This document shows positions 23,429 to 32,237 of a stretch of 59,422 nucleotides of DNA, one piece after another. The notes beneath the pieces were generated by a model. That model saw only the letters and a program-made list of their open reading frames with translations, did no database searches and was not told the DNA's origin. Made by a program: the position numbers and the translations under genes. Within the stretch, counting starts at the first letter, position 1; each line of letters begins with the position of its first letter. The stretch comes from DAOTXL01 sp034435455 (lineage in GTDB: Bacteria; Chloroflexota; Anaerolineae; JAAYZQ01). Location of the stretch: the NCBI GenBank assembly GCA_034435455.1, contig DAOTXL010000010.1, positions 1 to 59,422 on the forward strand, read 5' to 3'.

Positions 23429-25681
23429 TCACCGGGCTTGCCAGCGGAAGCTGGGGGCGGCGGGGGCGGTCATCTCGGCCAGAACTTCGGTGCGGGGGCC
23501 GGTCAGGGGGACCTCGAAACCGAAGGTGCTGCCCCTGCCCTCCTGGCTTTCGGCACGCACCTGGCCGCCGTGGGCGGTGACGATATAACGCACCAGGGCC
23601 AGCCCCAGCCCCAACCCTTCGACGCCGCGCCGCAGCGGATCGGCCATCTGGGTAAAGCCTTCCCACAGGGCAGGCAGCCGGTCGGGCGGCACCCCCACGC
23701 CGGTGTCTTTGACCTCGAAATGGAGGGTGCCGGCCTGGACCTGACAGCGCACCCACACCTCGCCGCCGGGGGGAGTGAACTTGATGGCGTTGTGGACCAG
23801 GTGGTGCACGGCGTCCGACAGCCGCTCCCGGTCGCCGCGCACCGGGGGCAGCCGGTCGGGCACAACGATGTGGAGCGCCACTCCCTTGGCCCTGGCCATG
23901 GCCAGCAGGGGAGACAGGGCTTCTTGCAGCACCTCGCGGATATCCACCTGGGTCAGGCTCAGTTCGCCCCGCTTGCTGAAAAAGGTCGCCAAGGTGACCA
24001 GGTTGTCCACCATCAGCCGGGCCGCTCTCAGGCCGTTGGCCAGTTGCTCCACCTGTTCGCGTTGTTCGGGGGTCAGGTTGCCCAACCCATACCGGTTCAA
24101 CAGCTCCACAGAGAAGGTGAGGTTGGCAAAGGGGGTGCGCAGCTCATGGGTGATGACGCCGATAAACCCCGATTTCAGCCGGTCCATCTCCTGCAATTGG
24201 CGGTTGGCGCTGGCCAGGGCAGCGTAGGCCCGCTGGAGTTCCTGGTTGAGCTTGATCAGGTCGTCCACCAGGCGGGCGTTTTCCAGGGCCACGGCGGTCT
24301 GATCGGCCAGGGTGCCGAGCAGCACCAGGTCTTCGTCAAAGTAACGGTCGCGGGAGAGTTTGGGACCCAGGGCCAGCAGGCCGATCCACTGTTCTTTGGC
24401 ATGGATGGGGATGTACAGGTCCATGCCCAGGCCCGAAAGCCAGGACCGTTCGGCCGGGGGCGTCTCCTGGAAGCGGGGCAGCAGGTCCAGGTCGTATTGG
24501 GTCAGGGGGCGGCGCTCTTCGCCCAGATAGCGGGCCACCGGACTGCTGCTGGACAGGGTGCCCTGGGGCGGAGTGTAGACGCCGGCCTCTATGCCCCGCA
24601 CGCCCAACAGCCGGTAGATGTCGCCCCGCCACAGGTCGTTTTCGCGGCGGACGAGGAACAGCGCGCCGCGCCGGACCTTGAGGGTTTGGTTGATGGTGTG
24701 GAGCGCCACATCGGCCAGGCGGTCCAGGTCGAGGATGTTGCTGATGCTCAGGCTGTATTCGCTGACGATGCGGCTGGGGTCATATCCGCCCCCGGTGATG
24801 AGCCTCTTGACCACCCGCTGCACCAGGCCCAGCAGGGGGTCGAACAGGATGGCCAGGAGCAGGGCCACGGCGGCCCCGGCCCACAGTGGGTTGTAACCGG
24901 GCCATCCCTGGAACAGGTATTGCACGGTGGTAAAGCCGGCGGTGTAGATGGCGATGGTCAGCAGGGTGATGATCAGGTAGCTGAGGGTGCGCTGCATAAA
25001 GCGCCGGGTATCGGGCAGGCGGTGGGTGGTGATGGCATAGACGGCGACCACGGTGCCCAACAGGTGCACGTCGCCGCCGAGGAGCGGAGAGCCGGCCAGG
25101 AAGAGCAGATCGCCGGCCACGGTCAGCCCCCAGGCTATCGGCCAGTAGGTGAGGCGGTTGCGGTGCAGGGGCAGTTGGGTCCGGCGATAGGTGCGGCTGA
25201 ACCACACCAGGGGCATCCCCAGGAACAGCCCCCAGCCGGCGATGGCCGCGCCAAAGGTCAGGGTCAGGCGGGGCAGGCCCTGGCCGGCAGGTGGCCCCAC
25301 ACGGTCGGGCAGGCCGGCGATGTTGCTGTCGAGCACGGCCAGCGCAGCGATCCAGACGATGCCCAGGATGGCCCATCTCCAGCGGAGCCAGGGCAGCCGC
25401 AAAAAGAGGCGGGTCAGAAAGAGAAAGAGGAGCGCCAGCAGCAGGAGGCCGTAGAGCGGTAGACGCACCCGCAGGTAGGGGTTGACCCCCCAACGGCCCA
25501 GCCAGCCCAGCCCCTCGGCCAGTTGCTCCAGGGCCCACAGGCCAGAGACGGCGACGTAGAGGGCCAGCGCCTGCACGGGCCGCTCCTGGCGGCGGCCCCG
25601 CGCCAGGACAACGGCCAGCAGCAGGAAGCTCAGAAAGCTTTCCGCCGCCAGGGCGATAAGGGTCAGGTCAGCGGTGGTCAT
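23429..25681 (-). CDS. Membrane sensor histidine kinase with GAF domain
   Basis: 750 residues. The N-terminal part (about 1-260) has roughly eight hydrophobic helices, a 7TM-type sensor. A GAF domain (about 310-480) follows, then a coiled linker. The HisKA H-box is ITHELRTPF (His near residue 510) and the HATPase_c domain (about 615-735) has N-box HNAIKFTP, G1 DTGVGVP and G2 GLGLGLALV. It is a complete kinase without its own receiver. ATG 25681 is preferred because GGAG lies 6 nt upstream; ATG 25717 would add 12 residues. Its own promoter lies at 25777-25805. The orphan receivers at 56-1033 are candidate partners only by being orphan. Confidence 0.93.
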   Translation of the reverse strand: MTTADLTLIALAAESFLSFLLLAVVLARGRRQERPVQALALYVAVSGLWALEQLAEGLGWLGRWGVNPYLRVRLPLYGLLLLALLFLFLTRLFLRLPWLRWRWAILGIVWIAALAVLDSNIAGLPDRVGPPAGQGLPRLTLTFGAAIAGWGLFLGMPLVWFSRTYRRTQLPLHRNRLTYWPIAWGLTVAGDLLFLAGSPLLGGDVHLLGTVVAVYAITTHRLPDTRRFMQRTLSYLIITLLTIAIYTAGFTTVQYLFQGWPGYNPLWAGAAVALLLAILFDPLLGLVQRVVKRLITGGGYDPSRIVSEYSLSISNILDLDRLADVALHTINQTLKVRRGALFLVRRENDLWRGDIYRLLGVRGIEAGVYTPPQGTLSSSSPVARYLGEERRPLTQYDLDLLPRFQETPPAERSWLSGLGMDLYIPIHAKEQWIGLLALGPKLSRDRYFDEDLVLLGTLADQTAVALENARLVDDLIKLNQELQRAYAALASANRQLQEMDRLKSGFIGVITHELRTPFANLTFSVELLNRYGLGNLTPEQREQVEQLANGLRAARLMVDNLVTLATFFSKRGELSLTQVDIREVLQEALSPLLAMARAKGVALHIVVPDRLPPVRGDRERLSDAVHHLVHNAIKFTPPGGEVWVRCQVQAGTLHFEVKDTGVGVPPDRLPALWEGFTQMADPLRRGVEGLGLGLALVRYIVTAHGGQVRAESQEGRGSTFGFEVPLTGPRTEVLAEMTAPAAPSFRWQAR

Positions 25682-25776
25682 GGCGATCTCCGGCACCTGC
25701 TGTCCACTCGGCTCCATAGTTCCGGTTCATGCCGGCAACACACTGTTTGAGCTGGCATTGTATCTATCCTGCCGAC

Positions 25777-25805
25777 ATTATAGCACAGGATGCGCCTGGG
25801 TGCAA
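25777..25805 (-). promoter_or_regulatory. Promoter of the GAF histidine kinase gene
   Basis: On the minus strand TTGCAC (25805-25800), 17 bp and perfect TATAAT (25782-25777), about 95 bp before the chosen start. Confidence 0.78.
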
Positions 25806-25846
25806 CGCGTGTCGGGGGTGGATTGGATTCTTGGTGTCCTTTCTAC

Positions 25847-25862
25847 AAGTGCCTGGCACCTT
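25847..25862. repeat. AAGTGCCTGGCACCTT palindromic repeat, copy 2
   Basis: A near-perfect palindrome in the mutL-histidine kinase gap, related to 21835-21850. Confidence 0.6.
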
Positions 25863-25883
25863 CAATGAATCGCTCGCCCGCCT

Positions 25884-25906
25884 GCCGGTTTTGCCGGCCG
25901 GTGGGG
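25884..25906. repeat. GCCGG-rich repeat, copy 1
   Basis: The 17-mer TTTGCCGGCCGGTGGGG (25890-25906) recurs exactly at 33280-33296. In both places it is preceded by a GCCGG-containing arm that can form a hairpin. This copy directly follows the mutL stop codon and might end that transcript. Confidence 0.6.
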
Positions 25907-27544
25907 TCAGCGCCGCAGGAAGCGCCGCTCTATCTCCGGGATGCTGAGGGCAAACAGGGCCGGCCGGCCGTGCGGGCAGGTGCTGGGGGACCAGGCTGTC
26001 AGCAGATGGTCCAGCAGTGCCTGTTGCTGTTCGGGCGTCAGCGGGTCGCCGGCCTTGACGGCGGCCAGGCAGGCAGCCTTGCCGGCCAGCTTTTCCCGCA
26101 GTGCATCGGGGTCGAGGGTACGGCCCGCGGCCAGCTCCTCCAGGAGGTTGGTCAGCAGGGTGGGCGCCTCCAGGGCAGCCAGCGGCTCCGGCAGCGCCCG
26201 CACCAGGAAGCTGTGCCCCCCGAACGGTTCCACCTCCAGGCCCAGGTCGGCCAGGACAGAGAGGTGGGCGCTCAGCATCCCGGCCTCACGGGCGGTCAGC
26301 TCCACCCGGACCGGCGGCGTAAGCGGCTGGGGGCGGCTGCCGGCCAGCAACTGTTCGGCCAGAACCGCTTCGTGGGCAGCGTGTTGATCGACCACCAGCA
26401 ACCCGTCGTCGGTGCGGGCCACAATGTAGGTGTGGCGCAGCTGGCCCAGCGCCTCGGCCCGGCGGCCCAGCTCGTAGGCCACGCCCCCCTCGGCGAGCAT
26501 GGCCGGGGCGGTGGGGGTTTCGGGGAAGGGCCAGCCGGGCATGCCGGATGTTACCGCCAGAGGGAAAGGGGCCAGCGCCGCGCCGACCGCCTGGCTCACC
26601 GCCTGGTAGACAGCCCGCTCCTGGGCAAAACGCACCTCAGCCTTGCGGGGGTGCACGTTCACGTCCACCAGCGCCGGGTCGAGTTCGAGGTAGAGGGTGG
26701 CCAGGGGATAGCGGCCCGGCGGCAGCCGCCCGGCGTAGGGCCGTTCCAGCATCACCGCCAGCAACCCGGAGCGGACGGGACGGCGGTTGAGGAAAAAATA
26801 CTGGCCGTCACGCCCGCTCCGCCCGATGGCCGGGCTGCTCACCAGGCCGTGTACCCGCAGTTCCCCCGCTTCCCAGGCGATGGGCAGCATCTCCCCTGCT
26901 GCTTCGCGGCCCACGGCCAGCGCCGCGCGCTCCAGCAGCGTGGCCGGCGGTGCGACCAGCCGCTCCTCCCCATCTACCGTCAGCTTGAAGGCCACCTCCG
27001 GGAAGGCCAGGGCGTAGCGCACCACCGTCTGCCGGCACAGGTCGGCCTCGTGCAGCGGCGATTTGAGAAATTTGCGGCGGGCCGGGGTGTTGTAGAACAG
27101 ATCGCTCACCGCCACGCTGCACCCGACCGGGCTGGCCGCCGGTTCAACCACCACCTGACCGGCAGCGGCCGAGACCCGCGTGCCCTCCAGTTCGCCGGCG
27201 GTACGGGTCAGGAGGGTCACGCGGGCCACAGCGGCGATGGCCGCCAGCGCCTCGCCGCGAAAGCCCAGGGTGCGGATGCAGGTCAGGTCGGCCAGGCTGC
27301 GCACCTTGCTGGTGCTAAAGCGTTCCAGGGCCAGGGGGGCATCGGCCCGGGCCAGGCCGCAGCCGTTGTCAGAGACGCGCACCAGGCTCACCCCGCCGCC
27401 CGCCACCTCGACGTGGATGGCCTGGGCCCCGGCATCCAGGGCGTTTTCGATCAACTCCTTGACCACCGAGGCCGGTCGCTCCACCACCTCGCCGGCGGCG
27501 ATCCGTTCGGCGACTTCGGGAGGCAGGGTGTGGATGGTGCTCAT
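25907..27544 (-). CDS. mutL: DNA mismatch repair protein MutL
   Basis: 545 residues. The N-terminal GHKL ATPase has IAAGEVVERPASV, ELIENALDAGA and the DNGCGL and GFRGEAL motifs. The C-terminal dimerisation domain carries the endonuclease motif DQHAAHEAVLAE (DQHA-x2-E-x4-E, near residue 385) and CPHGRP near 523. This is therefore the nicking type of MutL found in bacteria lacking MutH. The proline-rich linker is short. ATG 27544 is followed closely by the family consensus start. It lies 24 bp downstream of prfB and appears co-transcribed with ftsY and prfB. No mutS is in the window. Confidence 0.97.
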   Translation of the reverse strand: MSTIHTLPPEVAERIAAGEVVERPASVVKELIENALDAGAQAIHVEVAGGGVSLVRVSDNGCGLARADAPLALERFSTSKVRSLADLTCIRTLGFRGEALAAIAAVARVTLLTRTAGELEGTRVSAAAGQVVVEPAASPVGCSVAVSDLFYNTPARRKFLKSPLHEADLCRQTVVRYALAFPEVAFKLTVDGEERLVAPPATLLERAALAVGREAAGEMLPIAWEAGELRVHGLVSSPAIGRSGRDGQYFFLNRRPVRSGLLAVMLERPYAGRLPPGRYPLATLYLELDPALVDVNVHPRKAEVRFAQERAVYQAVSQAVGAALAPFPLAVTSGMPGWPFPETPTAPAMLAEGGVAYELGRRAEALGQLRHTYIVARTDDGLLVVDQHAAHEAVLAEQLLAGSRPQPLTPPVRVELTAREAGMLSAHLSVLADLGLEVEPFGGHSFLVRALPEPLAALEAPTLLTNLLEELAAGRTLDPDALREKLAGKAACLAAVKAGDPLTPEQQQALLDHLLTAWSPSTCPHGRPALFALSIPEIERRFLRR

Positions 27545-27568
27545 GGCTCAACTTGCCCGCGCCCGGCT

Positions 27569-28667
27569 TTAATCGCCGAGGGTGGAACTCAGATAGGCCT
27601 CGATGAACCCCTGGATGTCGCCATCCAGTACGGCGGTAGTGTTGCCGGTTTCATAGCCGGTGCGCAGGTCCTTCACCAGGTGATAGGGGTGCAGCACATA
27701 CGAGCGGATCTGGTTGCCCCAGCCGGCGGATACGTGATGGCCTTTCAGCCGGGCCTGCTCCTCCTCCAGCTTTTGTAGTTCCAGGTCATAGAGCTTGCCG
27801 CGCAAGATCCGGAGCGCCACCTCCTTGTTCTGGGTCTGGGACCGTTCGTTCTGGCACGAGACTACGATCCCGGTGGGCAGGTGGGTGATGCGCACAGCGG
27901 TGGCGTTTTTCTGGACATGCTGGCCACCGGCCCCGGAAGCTTTGAACACGTCAATCCGCAGGTCGTCGGGGTTGATCTCTATCTCGATGTCGTCCGGCAG
28001 TTCGGGCATCACCTCCACCAGGACAAAGGAGGTGTGGCGGCGATGCGCCTCGTCAAAGGGGGACAGGCGCACCAGGCGATGGACGCCGCGTTCCGCCTTG
28101 AGGTAGCCATAGGCATAGGGGCCTCTGACGCCGAGGGTCACGCTCTTAAAGCCGGCCTCCTGTCCGCGCAGCGAGTCCAGGATCTCGGTCTGGTACCCCT
28201 GTTGTTCGGCCCAGCGCAGGTACATGCGCATCAACATCTCGACAAAATCTTGAGCGTCGGTGCCGCCGGCCCCGGCGTGCAGGGCCAGGATAGCCGGACC
28301 CCGGTCGTGGGGGCCGGACAGGACGAGTTCAAATTCGTAGCGGCTCAGTTCGGCCTCGATGCTGGCCGTTTCGGCCTCGATCCCGGTGGCCAGGGCCTCA
28401 TCCTCGTCGGCCTCCGCCAGGTCTAGCAGTTCCAGGGCATCGCCGACCCGCTTGTGCAGCGCCTGCCACCGGCCCACTTCGGTTTTCAGGTCGGCAAGTT
28501 CCTGCATGGCCGCCTGGGCGACGTCCGGTTCATCCCAGAAGCCGGGCGTGGCGGCATCCTGTTCCAGTTTCTCAATCCGGCGTTCCTTATCGGCCAGGTC
28601 AAAGATGCCCCTGTATTTCTCGGATCCGTTCGTCTAATGCCGTCAACCGGTTTCTTAATCCTTCCAC
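27569..28667 (-). CDS. prfB: Peptide chain release factor 2, with programmed +1 frameshift
   Basis: RF2 recognises UGA and UAA stop codons. Two reading frames are joined. Frame 0 starts at GTG 28667 (GGAGG 6 nt upstream) and encodes 22 residues to the in-frame TGA at 28601-28599. A +1 shift at CTT-TGA-C (28604-28598) gives the remaining 343 residues, 365 in total, the normal RF2 length. The stimulatory AGGGG (28612-28608) lies 3 nt before CTT, as in Escherichia coli. RF2-specific SPF (near residue 203) and the catalytic GGQ (near 247) are present. The frameshift makes RF2 autoregulate: scarce RF2 slows termination at TGA and favours the shift. It lies between ftsY and mutL. Confidence 0.95.
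28598..28612 (-). promoter_or_regulatory. RF2 autoregulatory frameshift site
   Basis: AGGGG-CAT-CTT-TGA-C on the minus strand: an internal Shine-Dalgarno-like element, a 3-nt spacer, the slippery CTT and a poorly terminating TGA-C context. Confidence 0.95.
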
Positions 28668-28706
28668 CTCATTCCTCCACACATAACATGTATCATAGAT
28701 CACCTC

Positions 28707-29618
28707 TTACTCAAACAGCCCTTCCACGAACGCCTCGGCGTCGAATTCGGCCAGGTCGTCCAGGGTCTCGCCCGTGCCGACAAAGCGCACCGGCAGGCCC
28801 AGTTCCTGGGCGATGGCAAATATGACCCCTCCCTTGGCGGTGCCGTCCAGCTTGGCCACGATGACACCGGTCACGGCGACGGCATCTTTGAAGTGCCGTG
28901 CCTGAGACAGGGCGTTCTGGCCTGTGGTCGCATCCAGCACCAGCAGGGTTTCGTGGGGGGCCTGGTGGACCCGCTTGCTGGCCACCCCGTGCACCTTGCG
29001 CAGCTCCTCCATCAGATTGTACTTGGTGTGGAGCCGTCCGGCGGTGTCCACGATGAGCAGGTCGGCCTTGCGGCTCTGGCTGGCCCGGATGGCGTCATAG
29101 ACCACCGCGCCGGGGTCGGCTCCGGGTTGGTGGGCAATGACCGGCACGCCTACCCGCTCCCCCCAGATTTTGAGCTGGTCAATGGCCGCCGCGCGGAAGG
29201 TATCGGCTGCGGCCAGGATCACCCGGCGGCCCCGGTCCTGGTAGTATTTGGCCAGCTTGGCGATGGTCGTGGTCTTGCCCGACCCGTTGACCCCCACGAT
29301 CAGCACCACGGTCAACAGCCGGGGGGCGTCAATCGCCAGCGGCTGTGGGGCGGGCAGCAGGGCCAACAACTCCTCTTTGAGCAGCGCCTGCAGCGCTCCG
29401 GGATCGCGGGCCTGGCCCTTGTTCACCCGCTCGCGCAGGCGGTCCACCACCCTGACGGTCGTGTGGACGCCGACGTCGGCCTGGACCAGGAGGGCTTCCA
29501 GCTCTTCCCACGTCTCTTCGGTGATCTGGCCCCTGCTCAGCAGGCTGCCGATCTGGCCAAAGAAGGACCGCCTTGTCTTGGTCAGGCTATCACGGATCTG
29601 TTTCGATCTTCGGAACAC
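28707..29618 (-). CDS. ftsY: Signal recognition particle receptor FtsY
   Basis: 303 residues. The NG GTPase domain of the SRP receptor delivers ribosomes carrying membrane proteins to the Sec translocon. The N domain (about 15-90) is followed by the P-loop GVNGSGKTTT (near 108), DTFRAAA, DTAGRLH and AKLDGTAKGG. The acidic A domain of long FtsY proteins is absent, as in many non-proteobacterial forms; N-terminal basic residues (RRSK, KTRR) may contact lipid. GTG 29618 follows GGGAG by 7 nt. It is transcribed from 29702-29730 through a leader with a long hairpin. The SRP RNA gene is also in this window (32917-33184). Confidence 0.96.
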   Translation of the reverse strand: MFRRSKQIRDSLTKTRRSFFGQIGSLLSRGQITEETWEELEALLVQADVGVHTTVRVVDRLRERVNKGQARDPGALQALLKEELLALLPAPQPLAIDAPRLLTVVLIVGVNGSGKTTTIAKLAKYYQDRGRRVILAAADTFRAAAIDQLKIWGERVGVPVIAHQPGADPGAVVYDAIRASQSRKADLLIVDTAGRLHTKYNLMEELRKVHGVASKRVHQAPHETLLVLDATTGQNALSQARHFKDAVAVTGVIVAKLDGTAKGGVIFAIAQELGLPVRFVGTGETLDDLAEFDAEAFVEGLFE

Positions 29619-29637
29619 TTTCCATCTCCCAAGTTAA

Positions 29638-29696
29638 GGCGAGGCATCCCAGGCGACTCATTCCATGCCGGACAAAGTTGCCGGGGATGCCTCACC
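29638..29696 (-). promoter_or_regulatory. Long hairpin in the ftsY leader
   Basis: Arms 29696-29684 and 29650-29638 pair over 13 bp with one G-U wobble, around a 33-nt loop. The predicted transcription start is at the base of the stem, so the mRNA would begin with the hairpin. It ends about 20 nt before the ftsY start. Confidence 0.65.
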
Positions 29697-29701
29697 TTTG
29701 T

Positions 29702-29730
29702 ATTATACTGAAAGTTGGGCAGAATGCCAA
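29702..29730 (-). promoter_or_regulatory. Promoter of the ftsY-prfB-mutL unit
   Basis: On the minus strand TTGGCA (29730-29725), 17 bp, perfect TATAAT (29707-29702). Confidence 0.85.
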
Positions 29731-29755
29731 GAATGGGTTCTCCCTTGACGCCGAT

Positions 29756-29784
29756 TTGCCATTTGTGGGCAAGGCTGGTATAAT
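29756..29784 (+). promoter_or_regulatory. Promoter of tRNA-Thr
   Basis: TTGCCA (29756-29761), 17 bp, perfect TATAAT (29779-29784), divergent from the ftsY promoter. Confidence 0.82.
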
Positions 29785-29817
29785 AGCGGCCACAGGCCGG
29801 CCTGGTTCCGGTGCGGC

Positions 29818-29890
29818 GCCACCCTAGCTCAATCGGCAGAGCAGACGCTTCGTAAGCGCCAGGTTAAGGGTTCAAGTCCCTTGGGTGGCT
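29818..29890 (+). tRNA. tRNA-Thr (anticodon CGT)
   Basis: Acceptor GCCACCC/GGGTGGC, D arm GCTC/GAGC, anticodon loop TTCGTAA giving CGT, T arm AAGGG/CCCTT and discriminator T. The anticodon stem has one A-C mismatch at its second pair. CCA is not encoded, unlike the tRNA-Val in this window. Confidence 0.93.
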
Positions 29891-29906
29891 TGGCAGGAGT
29901 GAGCAG

Positions 29907-29937
29907 GCCCCAACAGTTTCCGGTTGGGGCTTTTCTT
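29907..29937 (+). terminator. Rho-independent terminator of tRNA-Thr
   Basis: A perfect 8-bp stem (29907-29914 with 29923-29930) is followed by TTTTCTT. It is the clearest intrinsic terminator in the window. Confidence 0.9.
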
Positions 29938-29992
29938 GTGTATCTTGCCGCAGATTCCGGGCCTGCACCGGGCTTCATGGGCAAACAGGGCA

Positions 29993-31396
29993 ATGGCTGA
30001 GGAGTTTCAAAGGGCGAAAGGATCCCGTCTCGAACCGCTGAGTGTGGGGTGGCACCTCGTGGCTGCGCCTCAAACTTTGCTGGTCTTGATGGGCCTGATC
30101 GCCCTGGCCCTGGCCGTCGCCAGCCTCGTCCCGCAAATCCCGCCGCAGGCGATGAACGACCCCCAGGCCTGGCTGGCGGCCCGCTCGGGCCTTTGGGGCC
30201 GACAAAACGGCCTTATCCAGGCGTTGGGCCTCTTTGACCTCTACCGGGCCTGGTGGTTTCGCCTGTTGTTGGCGCTCACCGGGTTGACCCTGTTTGTCTG
30301 GGCCGTGGAAGCGGCCGAGCTGGCCTGGCGAGGGAGGAAGGAGCGGTGGACGGCAGAAGCGCTCCTCTCCTGGACAGGTTCCATGCCCCAGGCGAAAGTC
30401 CTTTCCCCTCTGCCTCCTGAGGAGACCCTGGCCCGACTGCGGGATTGGCTGGTTCGCCGCCGCTACTGCCTGGCCGACCTGCCGGCCCTGTCGTTGCCGG
30501 GGGTGGTGGCGGTCCGGTGCAGGGCGGCTCTCTGGGCGCAGCCGGCGGCGTATGCGGCCTTGCTGGTGGCGCTGCTCGGCCTGCTGATTGCCGGCACGTG
30601 GGGCTGGCAGCAGGCCGACTGGCAGCCGGCCCCCGGCGAGATGCGTCCGGTGGGCCACGGCAGACCCTACACGGTGCGCCTGGAGGCGTTCGATCTGCGC
30701 CTGGGAGAGGATGGACGGCTGCAAAGCTATCGCAGCGAGATCGCCTGGCTGGCGGACCAGGCGGTCGTCCGGCGGGATAGGGTGGGGGTTGGGCAGCCGG
30801 CCGTGTTGCGGGGGGTTGCCGTGCGCCAGGTGGGCTATGTGCCGGTGGTCAGGATGCGCGGTTGGGACGCAGCCGGGCAGCCGGTGACGCTCCAGACAGG
30901 AAAACAGGTGTCCAGGGCGCCGGCCGCTGCCCTGATCGAGTTTTCATCCCCCGAAGCGGAACCCCTGGTCTACCTCCCTGCTCAGGACCTGGTCGTGGCG
31001 TTGACGTTCGCCCCCCTCGATGCGGCGGGAGGACCGGCCCTGTCCGTGAACCTGCTCCAGGATGGCGGAGCCCGGGAACAACGGTTGGCCGTCCTGCGTG
31101 AGAGCAGCACCGTCACCGGCGGCGACCTGCGGCTGGAGCTGGAAGTTGCCTATCGGCCGATCCTGCGCCTGGACTATCGCCCGGCGATGGGGCTGGTGAT
31201 AGGGGGGCTGGCCGTGGCAGCGCTTGCGCTGGCCGTGGCCTGGGCGGCGGCCCCCCGGCTGCTGTGGCTGGTGGTCGGGGCCGACGAGGAGAACCGGACG
31301 GTGATCCACCTCCTGGTACCGGCGACTCTGCGGGAGGGCCGCTGGCTGCCGCAGGTGGCCGCCTGGCTTGGCGAGGCGCTGGCCGATGGCGGCTGA
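29993..31396 (+). CDS. ResB-like cytochrome c biogenesis protein
   Basis: 467 residues. ResB/Ccs1 works with CcsA in system II cytochrome c maturation, delivering reduced apocytochrome to haem. Visible are early helices LVLMGLIALALAVASLVPQIP and a second pair near residues 75-100, a third helix near 195-205, a large extracytoplasmic domain (about 210-395), and a final helix near 400-425. I start at ATG 29993 because the longer frame from 29924 would run through the tRNA terminator. A ribosome site is weak (CAGGG). It overlaps the downstream CcsA-like gene. The partner is degenerate (see that entry), so the cytochrome role is uncertain. Confidence 0.75.
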   Translation: MAEEFQRAKGSRLEPLSVGWHLVAAPQTLLVLMGLIALALAVASLVPQIPPQAMNDPQAWLAARSGLWGRQNGLIQALGLFDLYRAWWFRLLLALTGLTLFVWAVEAAELAWRGRKERWTAEALLSWTGSMPQAKVLSPLPPEETLARLRDWLVRRRYCLADLPALSLPGVVAVRCRAALWAQPAAYAALLVALLGLLIAGTWGWQQADWQPAPGEMRPVGHGRPYTVRLEAFDLRLGEDGRLQSYRSEIAWLADQAVVRRDRVGVGQPAVLRGVAVRQVGYVPVVRMRGWDAAGQPVTLQTGKQVSRAPAAALIEFSSPEAEPLVYLPAQDLVVALTFAPLDAAGGPALSVNLLQDGGAREQRLAVLRESSTVTGGDLRLELEVAYRPILRLDYRPAMGLVIGGLAVAALALAVAWAAAPRLLWLVVGADEENRTVIHLLVPATLREGRWLPQVAAWLGEALADGG

Positions 31397-32183
31397 GAGC
31401 TGGTTTTCCCTGGGCGCGGGCATCCTGTTGGCCGTTGCCGCTGTGGGCTGCGGCCTGGCGTGGGCGGGGGTGCGCGGGCGGTGGGGCCTGGTAGCTGCCG
31501 TCGCCAGGGGAGCGGCCGGGGTGGCGCTGCTCGTGGCCCTGGCCCTCGTGGCCCTGGCCAGGGGTTGGTGGTCGCCCCTCGACCTGCGGCAGGTGGCGCT
31601 GGGGCTGGCGTGGGCGACGGTGGTCCTCCATCTGGCGTTGACTTGGCGGCTGTCGGCAGGCGATGCCGGCCCGTTCACCGACCTGATCGCCCTGGCCCTC
31701 ACCGGGCTGGCCCTCTGGCCGGGCGGGTCGGTGCCGACCCCGGCGCAACGGATGGTCCCGTTTTACGTCCAGTGGGTCCTTTTTCTGCTGGGTGGAGGCG
31801 CGGTGATCGTGGCCGGTAGCGCCGGCCTGGCCCTGGCTCTGCGGGCCGGGCTGGCCAGGCGCGGCCTGGGCCTGGCGGGACCCTCCCGCGCCGGGCTGGG
31901 GGTCCTGTTGCGGGAGGCGGTGTCCCTGGCGTTGGTGACCCTGGGGGGTGGGCTGGTAGCAGGGAGTTGGTGGGCATGGCGGACGGTGGGCCGGTTGGCG
32001 AGCGGCGACCCGCGCGAAGGGTGGATGGCCATCACCTGGCTGATCGCGGCGTTGAGCCTGCTATCGTGGCGGCTGGAGAAGCACCCTGGACGTTGGGCGG
32101 CGGTGCTGGCCGTGGCGGCCGCTGCGGCTGCCCTCGTGGGCCTGTTGGCCATCGTGGAAGTCCGCCGGGCGTTAGGGCTTTAG
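31386..32183 (+). CDS. CcsA-like membrane protein lacking the tryptophan-rich haem motif
   Basis: 265 residues and eight hydrophobic helices. The region GSWWAWRTVGRLASGDPREGWMAI (in part) and ITWLIAALSLLSWRL aligns with the CcsA/CcmF-like pattern in which GRYWxWDPKETW carries the WWD haem-handling motif. Here the motif reads GRLASGDPREGW: the aspartate and proline remain but the central tryptophans are gone. The histidines that hold haem in true CcsA are also not evident near the C-terminus. ATG 31386 overlaps the ResB-like gene by 11 bp, confirming the pairing. It could be a cytochrome biogenesis homologue repurposed for another job or a fast-evolving variant. Confidence 0.65.
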   Translation: MAAESWFSLGAGILLAVAAVGCGLAWAGVRGRWGLVAAVARGAAGVALLVALALVALARGWWSPLDLRQVALGLAWATVVLHLALTWRLSAGDAGPFTDLIALALTGLALWPGGSVPTPAQRMVPFYVQWVLFLLGGGAVIVAGSAGLALALRAGLARRGLGLAGPSRAGLGVLLREAVSLALVTLGGGLVAGSWWAWRTVGRLASGDPREGWMAITWLIAALSLLSWRLEKHPGRWAAVLAVAAAAAALVGLLAIVEVRRALGL

Positions 32184-32237
32184 GATTCACCCTTTCCCCC
32201 TCCCCCTTCCCCCTTATCCCTGATAGGAGGAAAAAAC

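Noticed and set aside
26100..26330. Possible signal from dense short repeats opposite mutL
   Set aside because: These follow from biased codon use of mutL; no repeat unit persists when the coding frame is considered.
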